In this document: piece after piece, positions 6,806 to 15,195 of the stretch
How the letters are laid out: the number at the start of each line of letters is the position of its first letter
Numbering within the stretch: the first letter of the stretch is position 1
Origin: Paenibacillus phoenicis
Lineage (GTDB): Bacteria > Bacillota > Bacilli > Paenibacillales > Paenibacillaceae
Direction of reading: 5' to 3'
NCBI RefSeq assembly: GCF_034718895.1
Contig: NZ_JAYERP010000001.1
Location: 4,473,001-4,537,000 of the forward strand
DNA: 64,000 nt
Made by a program: the position numbers and the translations under genes
The notes under the pieces: model-generated
Told to the model about the DNA's origin: nothing
The model's input: only the letters and a program-made list of their open reading frames with translations
Databases searched by the model: none

Positions 6806-8677
6806 CTACTCTTTCTCTCGGTCAGGCAGCTGCTTCACGTAGCTGTCGCTGAGACGGAGCAGTTCAAGCGCACGGTTATATTCGCTTTCCGTCGTTAACG
6901 CTTGGGTCACACCGTCCTTGGGGAGCGGATACTTCGTACCGTCATCATACCAAACCCCTGGGATAAACAGCGCCTGGTCGTTGATAAACGAGCCGGATGG
7001 CAGATAGTAACGCTGCGGTAACAGGTTGTAAGATGTTTGGTTCAGCAAATCCTCACCAAAATGAATATGATTATCGAGATTGATGCCAAACAGGTTGGCT
7101 ACCGTCGGCAGGATATCCACTTGGCCGCCGACATTGTCCATGACATCTGGCATATCGGTACCCGGCACATGAAGAAGCAGCGGGATATTGATCATATCAA
7201 TATAGCTGTAATCCCGGCCATAAATTTCTTTCATCAGCTCAAGTCCATGTTTGTCTAGCGAATACATTGGCAAGCCGAGATGGTCACCGTAAATGACAAC
7301 CACGCTGTTGTCCCAGATGCCTCTTTGCTTCAGATCCTCGATAAATTGACCGAGTGCGTAGTCCGCATAGCTTTGCGCCCGCAAATAATCGCCAACCATA
7401 TTGTCTTGGTAACGTTCAGGCAACTGAATCTTATCCTTGTCATGCGGTGTTGTAAACGGATGGTGAGCCGTCATCGAGATCACTTGAGTATAGAAAGGCT
7501 GTCCCGTTTGCTGCATGCGATCCAGCTCTTCAGCTGTCTTCTTGTAGAGCACTTCATCCGAAGGGCCAAAGAAGACGGTGTCTTCGGTACCAAACCATTT
7601 CTGGTCATAATAGCGGTTGAAGCCAATCGCTTTGTACAATTCGCCGCGGTTCCAGAAATCAACGACATTCGTGTGGAACGTTGCCGTATCATACCCTTGA
7701 TCCCGCATCAGCTTCGGCAAGCTTGGCAGATCCTTGTCCGGATAGTTTTGCGTTGCGGCCTCATTGTACGGAATGTAGAACGAGGTGTTCACAACAAACT
7801 CGGCATCAGAGGTGTTCCCTTGTCCGACCATTTGATAGAAATGCTTGAAATAGGTGTTTTCCTTAACAAGTTTATTCATGTTTGGCGTGACTTCCTGACC
7901 ATCGATCTTCAGGTCAATCAGGAAGTTCTGGAACGATTCCATCTGAATGATGATCAGGTTTTTGCCTTTGGCCGCACCAAAATATTTCGGTTCCGCTGGG
8001 ATGGTAATGCCTTTCAGGTTATTGATTTTCTCTTGCGAGATCTGGTCCTTGTCAACCAGTTCTTCCTTCTTGGCGCTGGAGAAAATCGTGTACGTTTCAT
8101 AGTTCAGGATGCCCATTTGCTCGGCCTGTTTGATCTCATTCATGCTGGCCCGGTTCGGCCATACATTAAAGATACACAGCAGCAGGGAAAAGGCGAAAAT
8201 TCCGGTAATGACGCCGGTGCTGGCTTTTCTTAGATTAAATAAAGCTTTTAGCTTCTCGGCGCGTTTCTTCCGGAACAACCAGAAGCCGATCACCACGATG
8301 TCCACAAAGATCAGCAGATAATAAGGCGCCAGCAGGGAGAACACGCTGTTCTTCACCGCGGTGACTTGATTCACCTGCTGCAGGGCAGTGTAATTCACGA
8401 TAACCCCATAATATTTATGGTACATAACAGCGGCGAAGAAAATGGCTGTAACGATCAAATTGACGGTTAAATAAAGGCCGATCTTACGTTTGGAGGAGAA
8501 CCATTCAATCAAGCAGAACAAAATCCAGATAAACGGGATTTCCTTCAACAATGGCCCCCAAGCGGGTACTACATCAAAGATAGCCGTCCAGACGAGATAA
8601 ATCTTGAAGATCATAATGACAGAGAAAAAGACAAACGGCTTGATGCTGGCGAGCCGGATGCGATTGAACTGTGACAC
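6806..8677 (-). CDS. Lipoteichoic acid synthase (LtaS-type)
   Basis: A 623-residue polytopic enzyme that polymerises glycerol-phosphate from phosphatidylglycerol onto the lipoteichoic acid anchor. The N-terminal ~190 residues hold five membrane segments. The extracellular sulfatase-like domain (about 215-560) includes NLIIIQMESFQNF, the GQGNTSDAEF motif with the catalytic Thr, FHTNVVDFWNRGELYKAIGF and VVIYGDHLG. Start GTG 8677 follows GGAAAGGAAGGAAA. It is a single gene with no divergent partner coding region. It is full length for the family; a paralog with LTA primase function cannot be excluded. Confidence 0.93.
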   Translation of the reverse strand: MSQFNRIRLASIKPFVFFSVIMIFKIYLVWTAIFDVVPAWGPLLKEIPFIWILFCLIEWFSSKRKIGLYLTVNLIVTAIFFAAVMYHKYYGVIVNYTALQQVNQVTAVKNSVFSLLAPYYLLIFVDIVVIGFWLFRKKRAEKLKALFNLRKASTGVITGIFAFSLLLCIFNVWPNRASMNEIKQAEQMGILNYETYTIFSSAKKEELVDKDQISQEKINNLKGITIPAEPKYFGAAKGKNLIIIQMESFQNFLIDLKIDGQEVTPNMNKLVKENTYFKHFYQMVGQGNTSDAEFVVNTSFYIPYNEAATQNYPDKDLPSLPKLMRDQGYDTATFHTNVVDFWNRGELYKAIGFNRYYDQKWFGTEDTVFFGPSDEVLYKKTAEELDRMQQTGQPFYTQVISMTAHHPFTTPHDKDKIQLPERYQDNMVGDYLRAQSYADYALGQFIEDLKQRGIWDNSVVVIYGDHLGLPMYSLDKHGLELMKEIYGRDYSYIDMINIPLLLHVPGTDMPDVMDNVGGQVDILPTVANLFGINLDNHIHFGEDLLNQTSYNLLPQRYYLPSGSFINDQALFIPGVWYDDGTKYPLPKDGVTQALTTESEYNRALELLRLSDSYVKQLPDREKE

Positions 8678-8849
8678 TTCGTTTCCTTCCTTTCCGTAAA
8701 AACTCCTTAGTTGAAATTAATGCCGAGTTTACAATTTTAACACCCCATATATAATACATGAAATGGCCGCAAGAATAAAATTAATCAATTCACTCAATTA
8801 GCAAGATATTCCACTTAAAGCCGTATGCAACGCGTCGAAAGCCGTATTA

Positions 8850-8879
8850 TTGACGGATAACGCCCCTTTTTGGTAAATT
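8850..8879 (+). promoter_or_regulatory. Predicted sigma-A promoter of the mutS2-like leader
   Basis: TTGACG (8850-8855) and TAAATT (8874-8879) are separated by 18 bases, predicting a start site near 8886. This is about 50 bases before the leader peptide and about 380 before the mutS2-like gene. Confidence 0.5.
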
Positions 8880-8935
8880 AAACGTATTCCTTCTTTTCGG
8901 AATAATGCTTCGTGATCGAAAGAGGAGAGATCTTG

Positions 8936-8959
8936 ATGTCGGTGAAGGTTCTTAACTAG
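8936..8959 (+). CDS. Seven-codon leader peptide ORF (MSVKVLN)
   Basis: The ATG at 8936 is preceded by AGAGGAGAG at ideal spacing and reads MSVKVLN then TAG. Its last codons (GTTCTTAACTA, 8948-8958) form the 5' arm of a perfect 11-bp stem with 9054-9064. A ribosome held on this ORF would therefore keep the stem open. This is the design of antibiotic-inducible leader peptides in Bacillales. Confidence 0.55.
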   Translation: MSVKVLN

Positions 8960-9120
8960 TAATTTCATAGGGACAGAGACACGAGTACAGGAACGTGCCG
9001 CTTGAGTTTTAAGCGCGCATGTATTTTTCCGTACGCTTGTTTCGGTCTATGAATAGTTAAGAACACACGCGAAAGCATCTTGCAGCTCCCCATTAGCTGC
9101 CGTTATCTTGATAACGATCA

Positions 9121-9149
9121 AGCCGTGCTGTTTTCAGCACGGCTTTTTT
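9121..9149 (+). terminator. First leader terminator
   Basis: A 10-bp perfect stem AGCCGTGCTG / CAGCACGGCT, TTTT loop, then TTTTTT. It lies about 120 bases before the mutS2-like start codon. Confidence 0.85.
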
Positions 9150-9183
9150 GATTACCCGGATCGGCAGAGAGCGGGAGGAGTAT

Positions 9184-9221
9184 AGGCAAAGGATGGCATA
9201 CGTGCGTCCTTTGCCTTTTTT
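9184..9221 (+). terminator. Second leader terminator
   Basis: A 10-bp perfect stem AGGCAAAGGA / TCCTTTGCCT with a 13-nt loop and seven T. It lies between the first terminator and the AAGGAGG of the mutS2-like gene. Confidence 0.8.
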
Positions 9222-9267
9222 TATTCCGGAAAGAAGGAAGATCAACCATTTTGAAGGAGGATTTCCC

Positions 9268-11376
9268 TTGGAGAGATTTTCGCTAAGTACATTGGAATAT
9301 GAAAGCATCAAACGGGAATTGCTGGGATACGCGGTATCTTATGCCGGCCGGAAACGCATCGAAGAGCTCGCACCGATGGTGGAGAAGCGGGCCATCGAAC
9401 GGGCGATTGCGGAAACGGCGGAGGCGGTCGCCCTGTACAGGAAGGGAGCCAGTGTCCCGCTGCCTTCGCTGGAAGGGATCGAGCAGGTCGTCTCATTGCT
9501 GGGCACAGGGTATCTGTTCACGGAGCAGGATTTGACGGCAGTGCAGACGTTCCTGCACAGCTGCGGGCAACTCAAGAAATATATGGCTGCCAAAGGCGAG
9601 CTGGCCTGGCGAATCGGCATTTATGCGACCGATTTGCAGGATTTGCCTGCACTGCAGCAGGAGATTCTCCGTTGTATTCGGCACGGAGTGATTATGGATG
9701 ACGCCAGCCGGGAGCTGGAGAAGATACGTAAAAAAATCAGCATCGTCAAAGAGCGGATCCAGAAGCGGATTCAGGCTGTTATGGCTCGTCACGCCTCGAT
9801 TTTGCAGGAGAACATCGTAAGCGTACGCGGCGGCAGATACGTGATCCCGGTGAAAAAAGACTACTACAAGCAAGTTAATGGGCGTATGCTGGACCAATCG
9901 ACCAGCGGGCAGACCGCGTTCATCGAGCCCCAGGAGGTGGCAGCCTTGCAAAGCGAGCTGGAGCTGCTTCAAGGCGAAGAGGCCCGGGAGGAAGCGAAAA
10001 TCCTCGGATACCTCGCCGGATTGGTCGAACGGGAAGCGGCTGACCTGATTCGGAATATCGAGATTACAGGGTTGTATGACTTTATTTTCGCTAAGGCAAA
10101 ATACGCTGCGGCAATCGGCGGGACCGAGGTGCAGCTCAGCGAGACCGGAGAGACGGTGATTCGCGGCGCCAAGCATCCGAAGCTGCTGCAGACGATGGTG
10201 CCGCTGGATATGGCGATCGGTACGGATTACCGGACGCTGATCATCACCGGTCCCAATACCGGCGGGAAAACGGTCGTCCTGAAGACGTTTGGTCTGCTGA
10301 CATTGATGGTGCAATCGGGTCTGCTGGTGCCGGTCTCGCCGGATAGCCGGTTTGCGGTGTACCAGGGCATCCGCGCTGTCATCGGGGACGGCCAGAACCT
10401 GGAGCAGTCACTCAGCACGTTCTCTGCTCAGATCGGCGCGCTGGTACAAATCCTGAAAGAGTCGGGCCCCGCTACCCTGGTGCTGATCGATGAGCTGGCG
10501 GCGGGCACCGATCCAGGCGAAGGGATCGCCTTGTCGATTGCGATCCTGGAGGAGTTCGCCCGGAAAGGGTCGACGGTAATGGTCACGACCCATTTCAACG
10601 AACTCAAGACCTTCGCTTCCCGGGCGGAGGGATTTGAGAACGCGCGGATGGAATTCGACGCCGAGACGCTGCGTCCGCTGTACCGCCTGACCATCGGGCA
10701 GTCCGGCCGCAGTTATGCGATCGAAATCGCCCGCAAGCTGGGGATGTCCGGCGGGATCATCGAACGCTCGCAGCATATCGTCAGCCGCCAGCAATCCACC
10801 GATGGCTCTGGCAGCGGCGGTCTGCGTTGGGATGAGATCGTACCCGCGAAGCCATCAGCGGCTGCGCGGGATGCACGGGATAAGGCAGCTTCTGTGCCCG
10901 GGAGTTCGCGAGCAGCGGGGGAGCCGGGGAAAGGTAAGGGAGCTAAGGGACAGCTGAAGCCCCAGCGAGCAGCAGGCTTGAACGGCGGAGGAACGGAGAC
11001 CGTAACGGGGGCCGGGAAACCCGCTGACGCTGAGGCGGCAACCGGAGAAGCAGCCCTTCCGCCGTCCCGCAAGTTTGAGGTGGGCGACGCCGTTCTCGTC
11101 ACTTCCATCGGGAAGATTGGCATCGTCGTGGAACCGCCGGATTTGCGAGGAATGGCGTTAGTTCAGGTGCAGAAGCAGAAAATCAAGGTGAACCATAAGC
11201 GATTAAAGCCTTATCTTAAGAGCGAGCGAGTCTCTGTATCCGGAGGATTACGATTTGGATATCGTGTTCGACTCGAAGGAAAACCGGAAAAAGCGCAAGC
11301 TGATGAGCAAACGGCACGTGGAAGGCTTGATGATTATCAAGAAACCGGGGGAGGATTAACTTTGCGCGGTAGTTAG
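9268..11376 (+). CDS. MutS2-like ABC-type ATPase without Smr domain (C-terminus frameshifted)
   Basis: TTG 9268 follows AAGGAGG (9254-9260). The 702-residue frame has the MutS2 core and clamp helices, Walker A GPNTGGKT (about residue 328), signature SLSTFSAQ (about 386), Walker B TLVLIDELAAGTDPGEG (about 403-420) and MVTTHFNELK. A low-complexity linker (about 520-595) leads to a KOW-like segment FEVGDAVLVTSIGKIGIVV. Canonical MutS2 (about 785 aa) ends in a Smr nuclease domain, absent here. MutS2 of B. subtilis acts on collided ribosomes. After about residue 651 the frame is nonsense-like, while the +1 frame reads LYPEDYDLDIVFDSKENRKK and ends at 11359. A 4-bp AGCG duplication at 11221-11230 explains the shift. 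Confidence 0.8.
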   Translation: MERFSLSTLEYESIKRELLGYAVSYAGRKRIEELAPMVEKRAIERAIAETAEAVALYRKGASVPLPSLEGIEQVVSLLGTGYLFTEQDLTAVQTFLHSCGQLKKYMAAKGELAWRIGIYATDLQDLPALQQEILRCIRHGVIMDDASRELEKIRKKISIVKERIQKRIQAVMARHASILQENIVSVRGGRYVIPVKKDYYKQVNGRMLDQSTSGQTAFIEPQEVAALQSELELLQGEEAREEAKILGYLAGLVEREAADLIRNIEITGLYDFIFAKAKYAAAIGGTEVQLSETGETVIRGAKHPKLLQTMVPLDMAIGTDYRTLIITGPNTGGKTVVLKTFGLLTLMVQSGLLVPVSPDSRFAVYQGIRAVIGDGQNLEQSLSTFSAQIGALVQILKESGPATLVLIDELAAGTDPGEGIALSIAILEEFARKGSTVMVTTHFNELKTFASRAEGFENARMEFDAETLRPLYRLTIGQSGRSYAIEIARKLGMSGGIIERSQHIVSRQQSTDGSGSGGLRWDEIVPAKPSAAARDARDKAASVPGSSRAAGEPGKGKGAKGQLKPQRAAGLNGGGTETVTGAGKPADAEAATGEAALPPSRKFEVGDAVLVTSIGKIGIVVEPPDLRGMALVQVQKQKIKVNHKRLKPYLKSERVSVSGGLRFGYRVRLEGKPEKAQADEQTARGRLDDYQETGGGLTLRGS

Positions 11377-11399
11377 CCAGGCGTCAGGCATAATGAAAG

Positions 11400-11452
11400 A
11401 GCGCGAGTTTAGAGATCCGTTTCGTTCGGTCCTTAGGCTCGCGCTTTAGTTT
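11400..11452 (+). terminator. Terminator after mutS2-like gene
   Basis: Stem AGCGCGAG / CTCGCGCT with a long loop, followed by TTAGTTTTG. Confidence 0.65.
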
Positions 11453-11473
11453 TGTTCGCTAGGGGGGAGATAG

Positions 11474-11656
11474 CTGCAAAAGTACAGTTTTTTCTGTCAA
11501 AAGTACGATTTGGAGCTAAAAAACTGCAAAAGTGCAGGCTTTTTCTGCCCATTTCCGGAAATCCGGCGTTTCGAGCGAAAAAAAACTGCACTTTTGCATC
11601 AATTTCGTGATTTTCTCCCATTTTGACTAAAATAACTGCACTTTTGCAGGAATCGT
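11474..11656. repeat. Intergenic cluster of CTGCA(C/A)TTTTGCAG-type palindromes
   Basis: Four copies of a palindromic word lie at about 11474 (CTGCAAAAGTACAG), 11523 (CTGCAAAAGTGCAG), 11586 and 11636 (CTGCACTTTTGCA). They are separated by 45-60 bp of AT-rich sequence, the first two in one orientation and the last two in the other. No reading frame fits. It fills the 354-bp gap between mutS2-like and msrC. Confidence 0.6.
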
Positions 11657-11730
11657 AGCGGCTACAGTGAGAGTGAGTTGGGGTAAGGATCCCAGTCTGA
11701 GTAACAGTCGCAGTTGAAGTGTAATCCCCG

Positions 11731-12222
11731 TTAAGCGGGAACCGGCAGCTGCTGGGCCAGCGTCGCCACAAATTGTTCGAGGAACGCTTGGTCTTCCGCG
11801 TCAAAGCGTCCTTTCCGCGGACTATCGATGTCCAGGACGCCGATCAGCCGGTCTTCCTTAACGATCGGTACGACGATCTCGCTGTTGGATGCCGCATCAC
11901 AGGCAATGTGGCCTGGAAAAGCATGGACATCCTCCACCCGCAGCGTTTCGCGGCGTTCTGCGCTGGTGCCGCAGACCCCTTTGCCAAGCGGGATCCGGAT
12001 GCAGGCCGGCAGGCCTTGAAACGGTCCGAGCACCAGCTCGTTGCCGTCGTATAAGTAAAAGCCGACCCAGTTGATATCCTCCAGGTAATGGTTCAACAGC
12101 GCAGCCGCATTGGCTAGATTGGCTACCTGGTTAGTCTCCCCGCTGATGAGCGCTTGAAGCTGCGACAAGACGGCTTGCTGCCGCTCTTCGCGGGTACCGC
12201 TATATTCATTGGCATGAAACAT
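11731..12222 (-). CDS. msrC: Free methionine-(R)-sulfoxide reductase (GAF-domain fRMsr)
   Basis: A 163-residue single GAF domain that reduces free Met-R-sulfoxide with thioredoxin. The three expected cysteines are visible (LPACIRIP, GKGVCG, HIACDAAS), together with NWVGFYLYDGNELVLGPFQG and VLDIDSPRKGRF, typical of fRMsr. Start ATG 12222 follows AAGGAGGGA. It is a single gene with an antioxidant role. A plain GAF sensor function is unlikely given the conserved Cys set. Confidence 0.9.
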   Translation of the reverse strand: MFHANEYSGTREERQQAVLSQLQALISGETNQVANLANAAALLNHYLEDINWVGFYLYDGNELVLGPFQGLPACIRIPLGKGVCGTSAERRETLRVEDVHAFPGHIACDAASNSEIVVPIVKEDRLIGVLDIDSPRKGRFDAEDQAFLEQFVATLAQQLPVPA

Positions 12223-12444
12223 GCATGATTCCCTCCTTAAAAACTGCGGGCGAGATAAGGTTGCCGGCAGCGATACAACTATTATAAAGAAGTTTTTTGT
12301 CGAGGGATAGCATCCCTAAGAGCGAAGAACCGTTTATATCTTACAAAGTCCGACACTCAGTGCTATTTTTTATCAAATTTGCAAAATATGTTTTTTGGCA
12401 TCATGCGGTAAAATAGGGACAAGATTAATGAAAAGGTGATTTTT

Positions 12445-12645
12445 ATGGTACCTCAATCTCTCCGAGGCACAAGCCGTACCAATAATAAAATCAGCAACGA
12501 CTTGAAGGCGACCATCGAGCACCTGCGCACGGAATTGATGAATGCCGCTACTCAAGATAACTTCAGCAGCGGCGCCATTCTGGAAATAAGCCAGCGCCTG
12601 GACCAGTATATCGTGATGGCCCAAAGTCAAATGCTCGGCAAGTAA
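12445..12645 (+). CDS. Spo0E-like aspartyl-phosphate phosphatase
   Basis: A 66-residue protein. ATG 12445 follows AAAAGGTG at short spacing; an in-frame GTG at 12436 overlaps that site. The helical hairpin LRTELMNAATQDNFSSGAIL, then EISQRLDQYIVMAQ carries the Spo0E signature (S..LD..I), whose family members dephosphorylate Spo0A~P and delay sporulation. Length fits the short family members. Its 3' end overlaps the convergent hydrolase gene by 19 bp. Confidence 0.75.
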   Translation: MVPQSLRGTSRTNNKISNDLKATIEHLRTELMNAATQDNFSSGAILEISQRLDQYIVMAQSQMLGK

Positions 12646-13580
12646 GCGGCCTCTGGCATTTCCGCGCCAAGAACCTTCTCGATGAAGCCATGTACCACTT
12701 CGGCATACCGCTTCGGGTTGATGCCGTAGGCATTGGCATGGACCGCGCCTTCCACGAGCAGCAGTTCTTTAGGTTCAGGCTTCACTTGGTACATTTCCCG
12801 GCTCATATAAGTCGGAACGTAGTTGTCCTCCGTACCGTGGATGAATAACACCGGCAGCTTGCTGTTCTCAACGGCTTTAATTGGGCTGACCTGGTGCAGC
12901 CGGAAGCCGGCTTTGCGATGCAGCAGCTTATCGACCAGCGGCAAGAGCGGTTTGGCCGGAAGCTTGTTCAGCTTGGTGATCTGATGTCGAATGAGCTCCG
13001 TCAAGTCCGAGTAAGGGCAGTCCGCGATCACAAATTTCACGTTCGGATGGGCGATGGCAAGATACTCCAGCACCGTTCCACCCCCCAAAGATTGGCCATG
13101 CAGGCCGATCACACTATTCTCCCCGTAATTCTCCAAAATCCAGTTTACCCAGGCTTGGACATCGTATTTTTCCTGATATCCATAGGTCGTGTAGTTTCCT
13201 TCACTGCCGCCATGTCGACGTTGATCGACCAGCAGAATGTTAAACCCTGCCTTCCGGAACACGTCAATGTATTGCGTGGAGGCGAGCAAGGAAACCGTAT
13301 AGCCGTGTACGATGATCATCCAGCGTTGGCTTCCAGGAAACAGTTCCAAAACATACCCGTTGAGCTTCAGCCCATCTCGGGATCGGACTTGAACCTGTCG
13401 TTTGGGCAGCCGTTCGAATTGGTCGCGGGTAAATACCCCGGTTCGTTCCAAATACTCGTAAATGCTCTCGTTCGTCTGCAGCCGCATCTGGGTGATTTGG
13501 CGCACCGCAAACCGCGGCAAGCCGCTTACGAATGCCAATACAATCAGCATGAAGAACAAAATAACGATCGTAAATACCAT
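12627..13580 (-). CDS. Membrane-anchored alpha/beta hydrolase
   Basis: A 317-residue protein with one N-terminal membrane segment (residues 2-20) and an alpha/beta hydrolase fold resembling YqkD/BAAT-type enzymes. It shows GYVLELFPGSQRWMIIVHGY, the nucleophile elbow GLHGQSLGGG (Ser), the acid-bearing PVLFIHGTEDNYVP (Asp) and a late His (EGAVHANAYG). The active site should face outward or lie at the membrane. The substrate is unknown. It closely resembles the second anchored hydrolase at 53632-54663. Confidence 0.85.
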   Translation of the reverse strand: MVFTIVILFFMLIVLAFVSGLPRFAVRQITQMRLQTNESIYEYLERTGVFTRDQFERLPKRQVQVRSRDGLKLNGYVLELFPGSQRWMIIVHGYTVSLLASTQYIDVFRKAGFNILLVDQRRHGGSEGNYTTYGYQEKYDVQAWVNWILENYGENSVIGLHGQSLGGGTVLEYLAIAHPNVKFVIADCPYSDLTELIRHQITKLNKLPAKPLLPLVDKLLHRKAGFRLHQVSPIKAVENSKLPVLFIHGTEDNYVPTYMSREMYQVKPEPKELLLVEGAVHANAYGINPKRYAEVVHGFIEKVLGAEMPEAAYLPSI

Positions 13581-13771
13581 GTCGCTGGGTTCCTCCTTGC
13601 GAGCCTATCCGTGAAGCTCTCTTACGTTTTTATAGTATCACCGAAAAGTTGGAAGGAAAATCGCCATACGGAAAATTTACCCCGTCCCTTTGACGAGCCC
13701 ATTCCGATATGATTAGCTAGTAAAGGATGTAGCGATTAATGACCACAGGTGGAAAGGGGGAGAAGGCGGGC

Positions 13772-14344
13772 GTGTACAAATGCGGCGGAGACATTCCTGT
13801 GCTGGAAAGCGAACGGCTAAGGCTGCGGCGGATGGAGCGAAGCGATGCCGAGGTGATGTTTCGGTATTGGAGCGATCCGGAAGTCATTAAGTATATGAAT
13901 CTTCCGCCGTTTGCCTCGGTGGAGGATACTTGGGCAATGATTAACCTGCTGAATGGTTTATCTGAGAGCGAGGATACGCTACGTTTTGGCATTGAGCTGA
14001 AGGATGAACAGAAGCTGATTGGCAGCTGCGGCTTTAATGTTTGGGAGCTGGCCGGGGCTTATCGCGGGGAAATCGGCTATGACCTAGGCCGGGAATATTG
14101 GGGGCACGGGTATATGTCGGAGGCGCTGCGAATGCTGCTTGCGTACGGCTACGAGACGATGGGACTGAACCGGATAGAAGCGCTGGTAGATCCACGCAAC
14201 AACGCTTCCCGCAAGTTGCTGAAAGCGTTTGGGTTCATGGAAGAAGGGCTGTTGCGGGAGTATCAGAAGACGGAGAACGGTTTTGTTGATTTGTTGATGT
14301 ATTCTTTGTTGAAGAAAGAGTATTACTCGGGAGGAATAACCTAA
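13772..14344 (+). CDS. GNAT N-acetyltransferase, RimJ/RimL-like
   Basis: The GTG at 13772 is favoured by GGGGGAG (13756-13762); an ATG at 13739 with AAAGGA upstream would add 11 residues. About 190 residues form one GNAT domain: VLESERLRLRRMERSDAEVM, GEIGYDLGREYWGHGYMSEA (acetyl-CoA loop) and NRIEALVDPRNNASRKLLKAFGF. This subtype acetylates N-termini of ribosomal proteins or small amines. The stop is 2 bp before ecfT, so the two are probably cotranscribed, though a functional link is not evident. Confidence 0.85.
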   Translation: MYKCGGDIPVLESERLRLRRMERSDAEVMFRYWSDPEVIKYMNLPPFASVEDTWAMINLLNGLSESEDTLRFGIELKDEQKLIGSCGFNVWELAGAYRGEIGYDLGREYWGHGYMSEALRMLLAYGYETMGLNRIEALVDPRNNASRKLLKAFGFMEEGLLREYQKTENGFVDLLMYSLLKKEYYSGGIT

Positions 14345-14346
14345 CG

Positions 14347-15108
14347 ATGATGAAGTCTGAAAAAAAATACGGCGGCGGAATGCTGCACCACTTGGACCCA
14401 CTCAGTAAGCTGGTCGCATTAGCTTGTATCGCTGCGCTTGCCATGCATTGGGACGAGCTGCAGCGGCAAGTGATCTTGCTGCTGGTATTGGTGGCGGGGG
14501 CCAAGCTGGGGGCCGGGATTGGCTGGGCCCGGTTATTACGGCGCATCGCCTGGATCTTAGGCTTTGGTCTGCCGTTATTTGTGGTTACCGCGCTGGCGGT
14601 GCAGCTTCGGGAGGGAAGTGCCGGGGGCGGGGGATTCCTGCCGATTTCGGCCACTGCGCTTGAGGACGCTGCCGCCGTGACTTTGCGGCTGGTGAATTTG
14701 TTTTTGTCCTCGCTGGCTTATATCGAGTCCACGAATCCCAAGGATTTTGTTGTGATGATGTCGACCCGTTTGAAGCTGCCTTACCGGTTTGTGTTTGGCG
14801 TTTCGCTGGCGATGACGTTCTTGCCGTTGCTTGCGGAGGAAGGAAGACAGGCGGCAGCCGCCCGTAAACTTCGGTTGGGTCGCAAACCGCGGGGGGTTGC
14901 AGAACGGCTTGCGCAGTGGCGGGGGCAGTTGGTCACCGTGTTCACCGGAGCGATTCGGCGTGTGGAACAAACCGCAGGAGCGATGGACGTGAAGGGCTTT
15001 GGTGCGTACCGGGAGCGCACATTTTTGCGGGATGTGCCGCTGAAGGCGGTTGGCGTATGGACGATGCTGGCAAGCTTGGTGTTGACTGCGGGCCTGTGGA
15101 TGCTGTAA
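14347..15108 (+). CDS. ECF transporter T component (EcfT/CbiQ-type)
   Basis: A 253-residue membrane protein with four or five membrane segments and the two cytoplasmic coupling motifs, here AAARKLRLG and GAMDVKGFGAYRER (the usual Ala-Arg-Gly boxes in slightly varied form). It connects the substrate-binding S protein with the paired ATPases. GGGAGG at 14329-14334 precedes two candidate ATGs (14347, 14350). It lies upstream of the BirA-type promoter and so is transcribed from the GNAT side, while S and A genes have their own promoter 120 bp further on. Confidence 0.85.
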   Translation: MMKSEKKYGGGMLHHLDPLSKLVALACIAALAMHWDELQRQVILLLVLVAGAKLGAGIGWARLLRRIAWILGFGLPLFVVTALAVQLREGSAGGGGFLPISATALEDAAAVTLRLVNLFLSSLAYIESTNPKDFVVMMSTRLKLPYRFVFGVSLAMTFLPLLAEEGRQAAAARKLRLGRKPRGVAERLAQWRGQLVTVFTGAIRRVEQTAGAMDVKGFGAYRERTFLRDVPLKAVGVWTMLASLVLTAGLWML

Positions 15109-15195
15109 CGGATTTTGACTTGTTGGATGTTCACTTTTTACAAGCATGCGGGCCCTAGAGATAAGGCAGTTCAGGTTAAATTTGAAAAAAAGGAC

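Larger units (their letters stand above)
8886..9150 (+). promoter_or_regulatory. Structured transcription-attenuation leader upstream of mutS2-like gene
   Basis: The leader holds the uORF, then a long imperfect hairpin. The closing stem is 8948-8958 with 9054-9064. Inner pairings include TTCATAG/CTATGAA, GAGACA/TGTTTC, and GC-rich CGTGC..CGCTT with AAGCG..GCATG. Two small hairpins follow (GCAGCT/AGCTGC and CTTGAT/ATCAAG), then a strong terminator. There is no other gene for the terminator to serve, so the stretch is best read as a regulatory 5' leader. An independent small RNA is the alternative. Confidence 0.55.

Noticed and set aside
8886-9150. 6S RNA, T-box or a known riboswitch at the mutS2-like leader
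   Set aside because: No T-box sequence or recognised riboswitch core is visible, and the presence of a uORF with a strong ribosome-binding site fits attenuation better. A stand-alone small RNA cannot be fully excluded.
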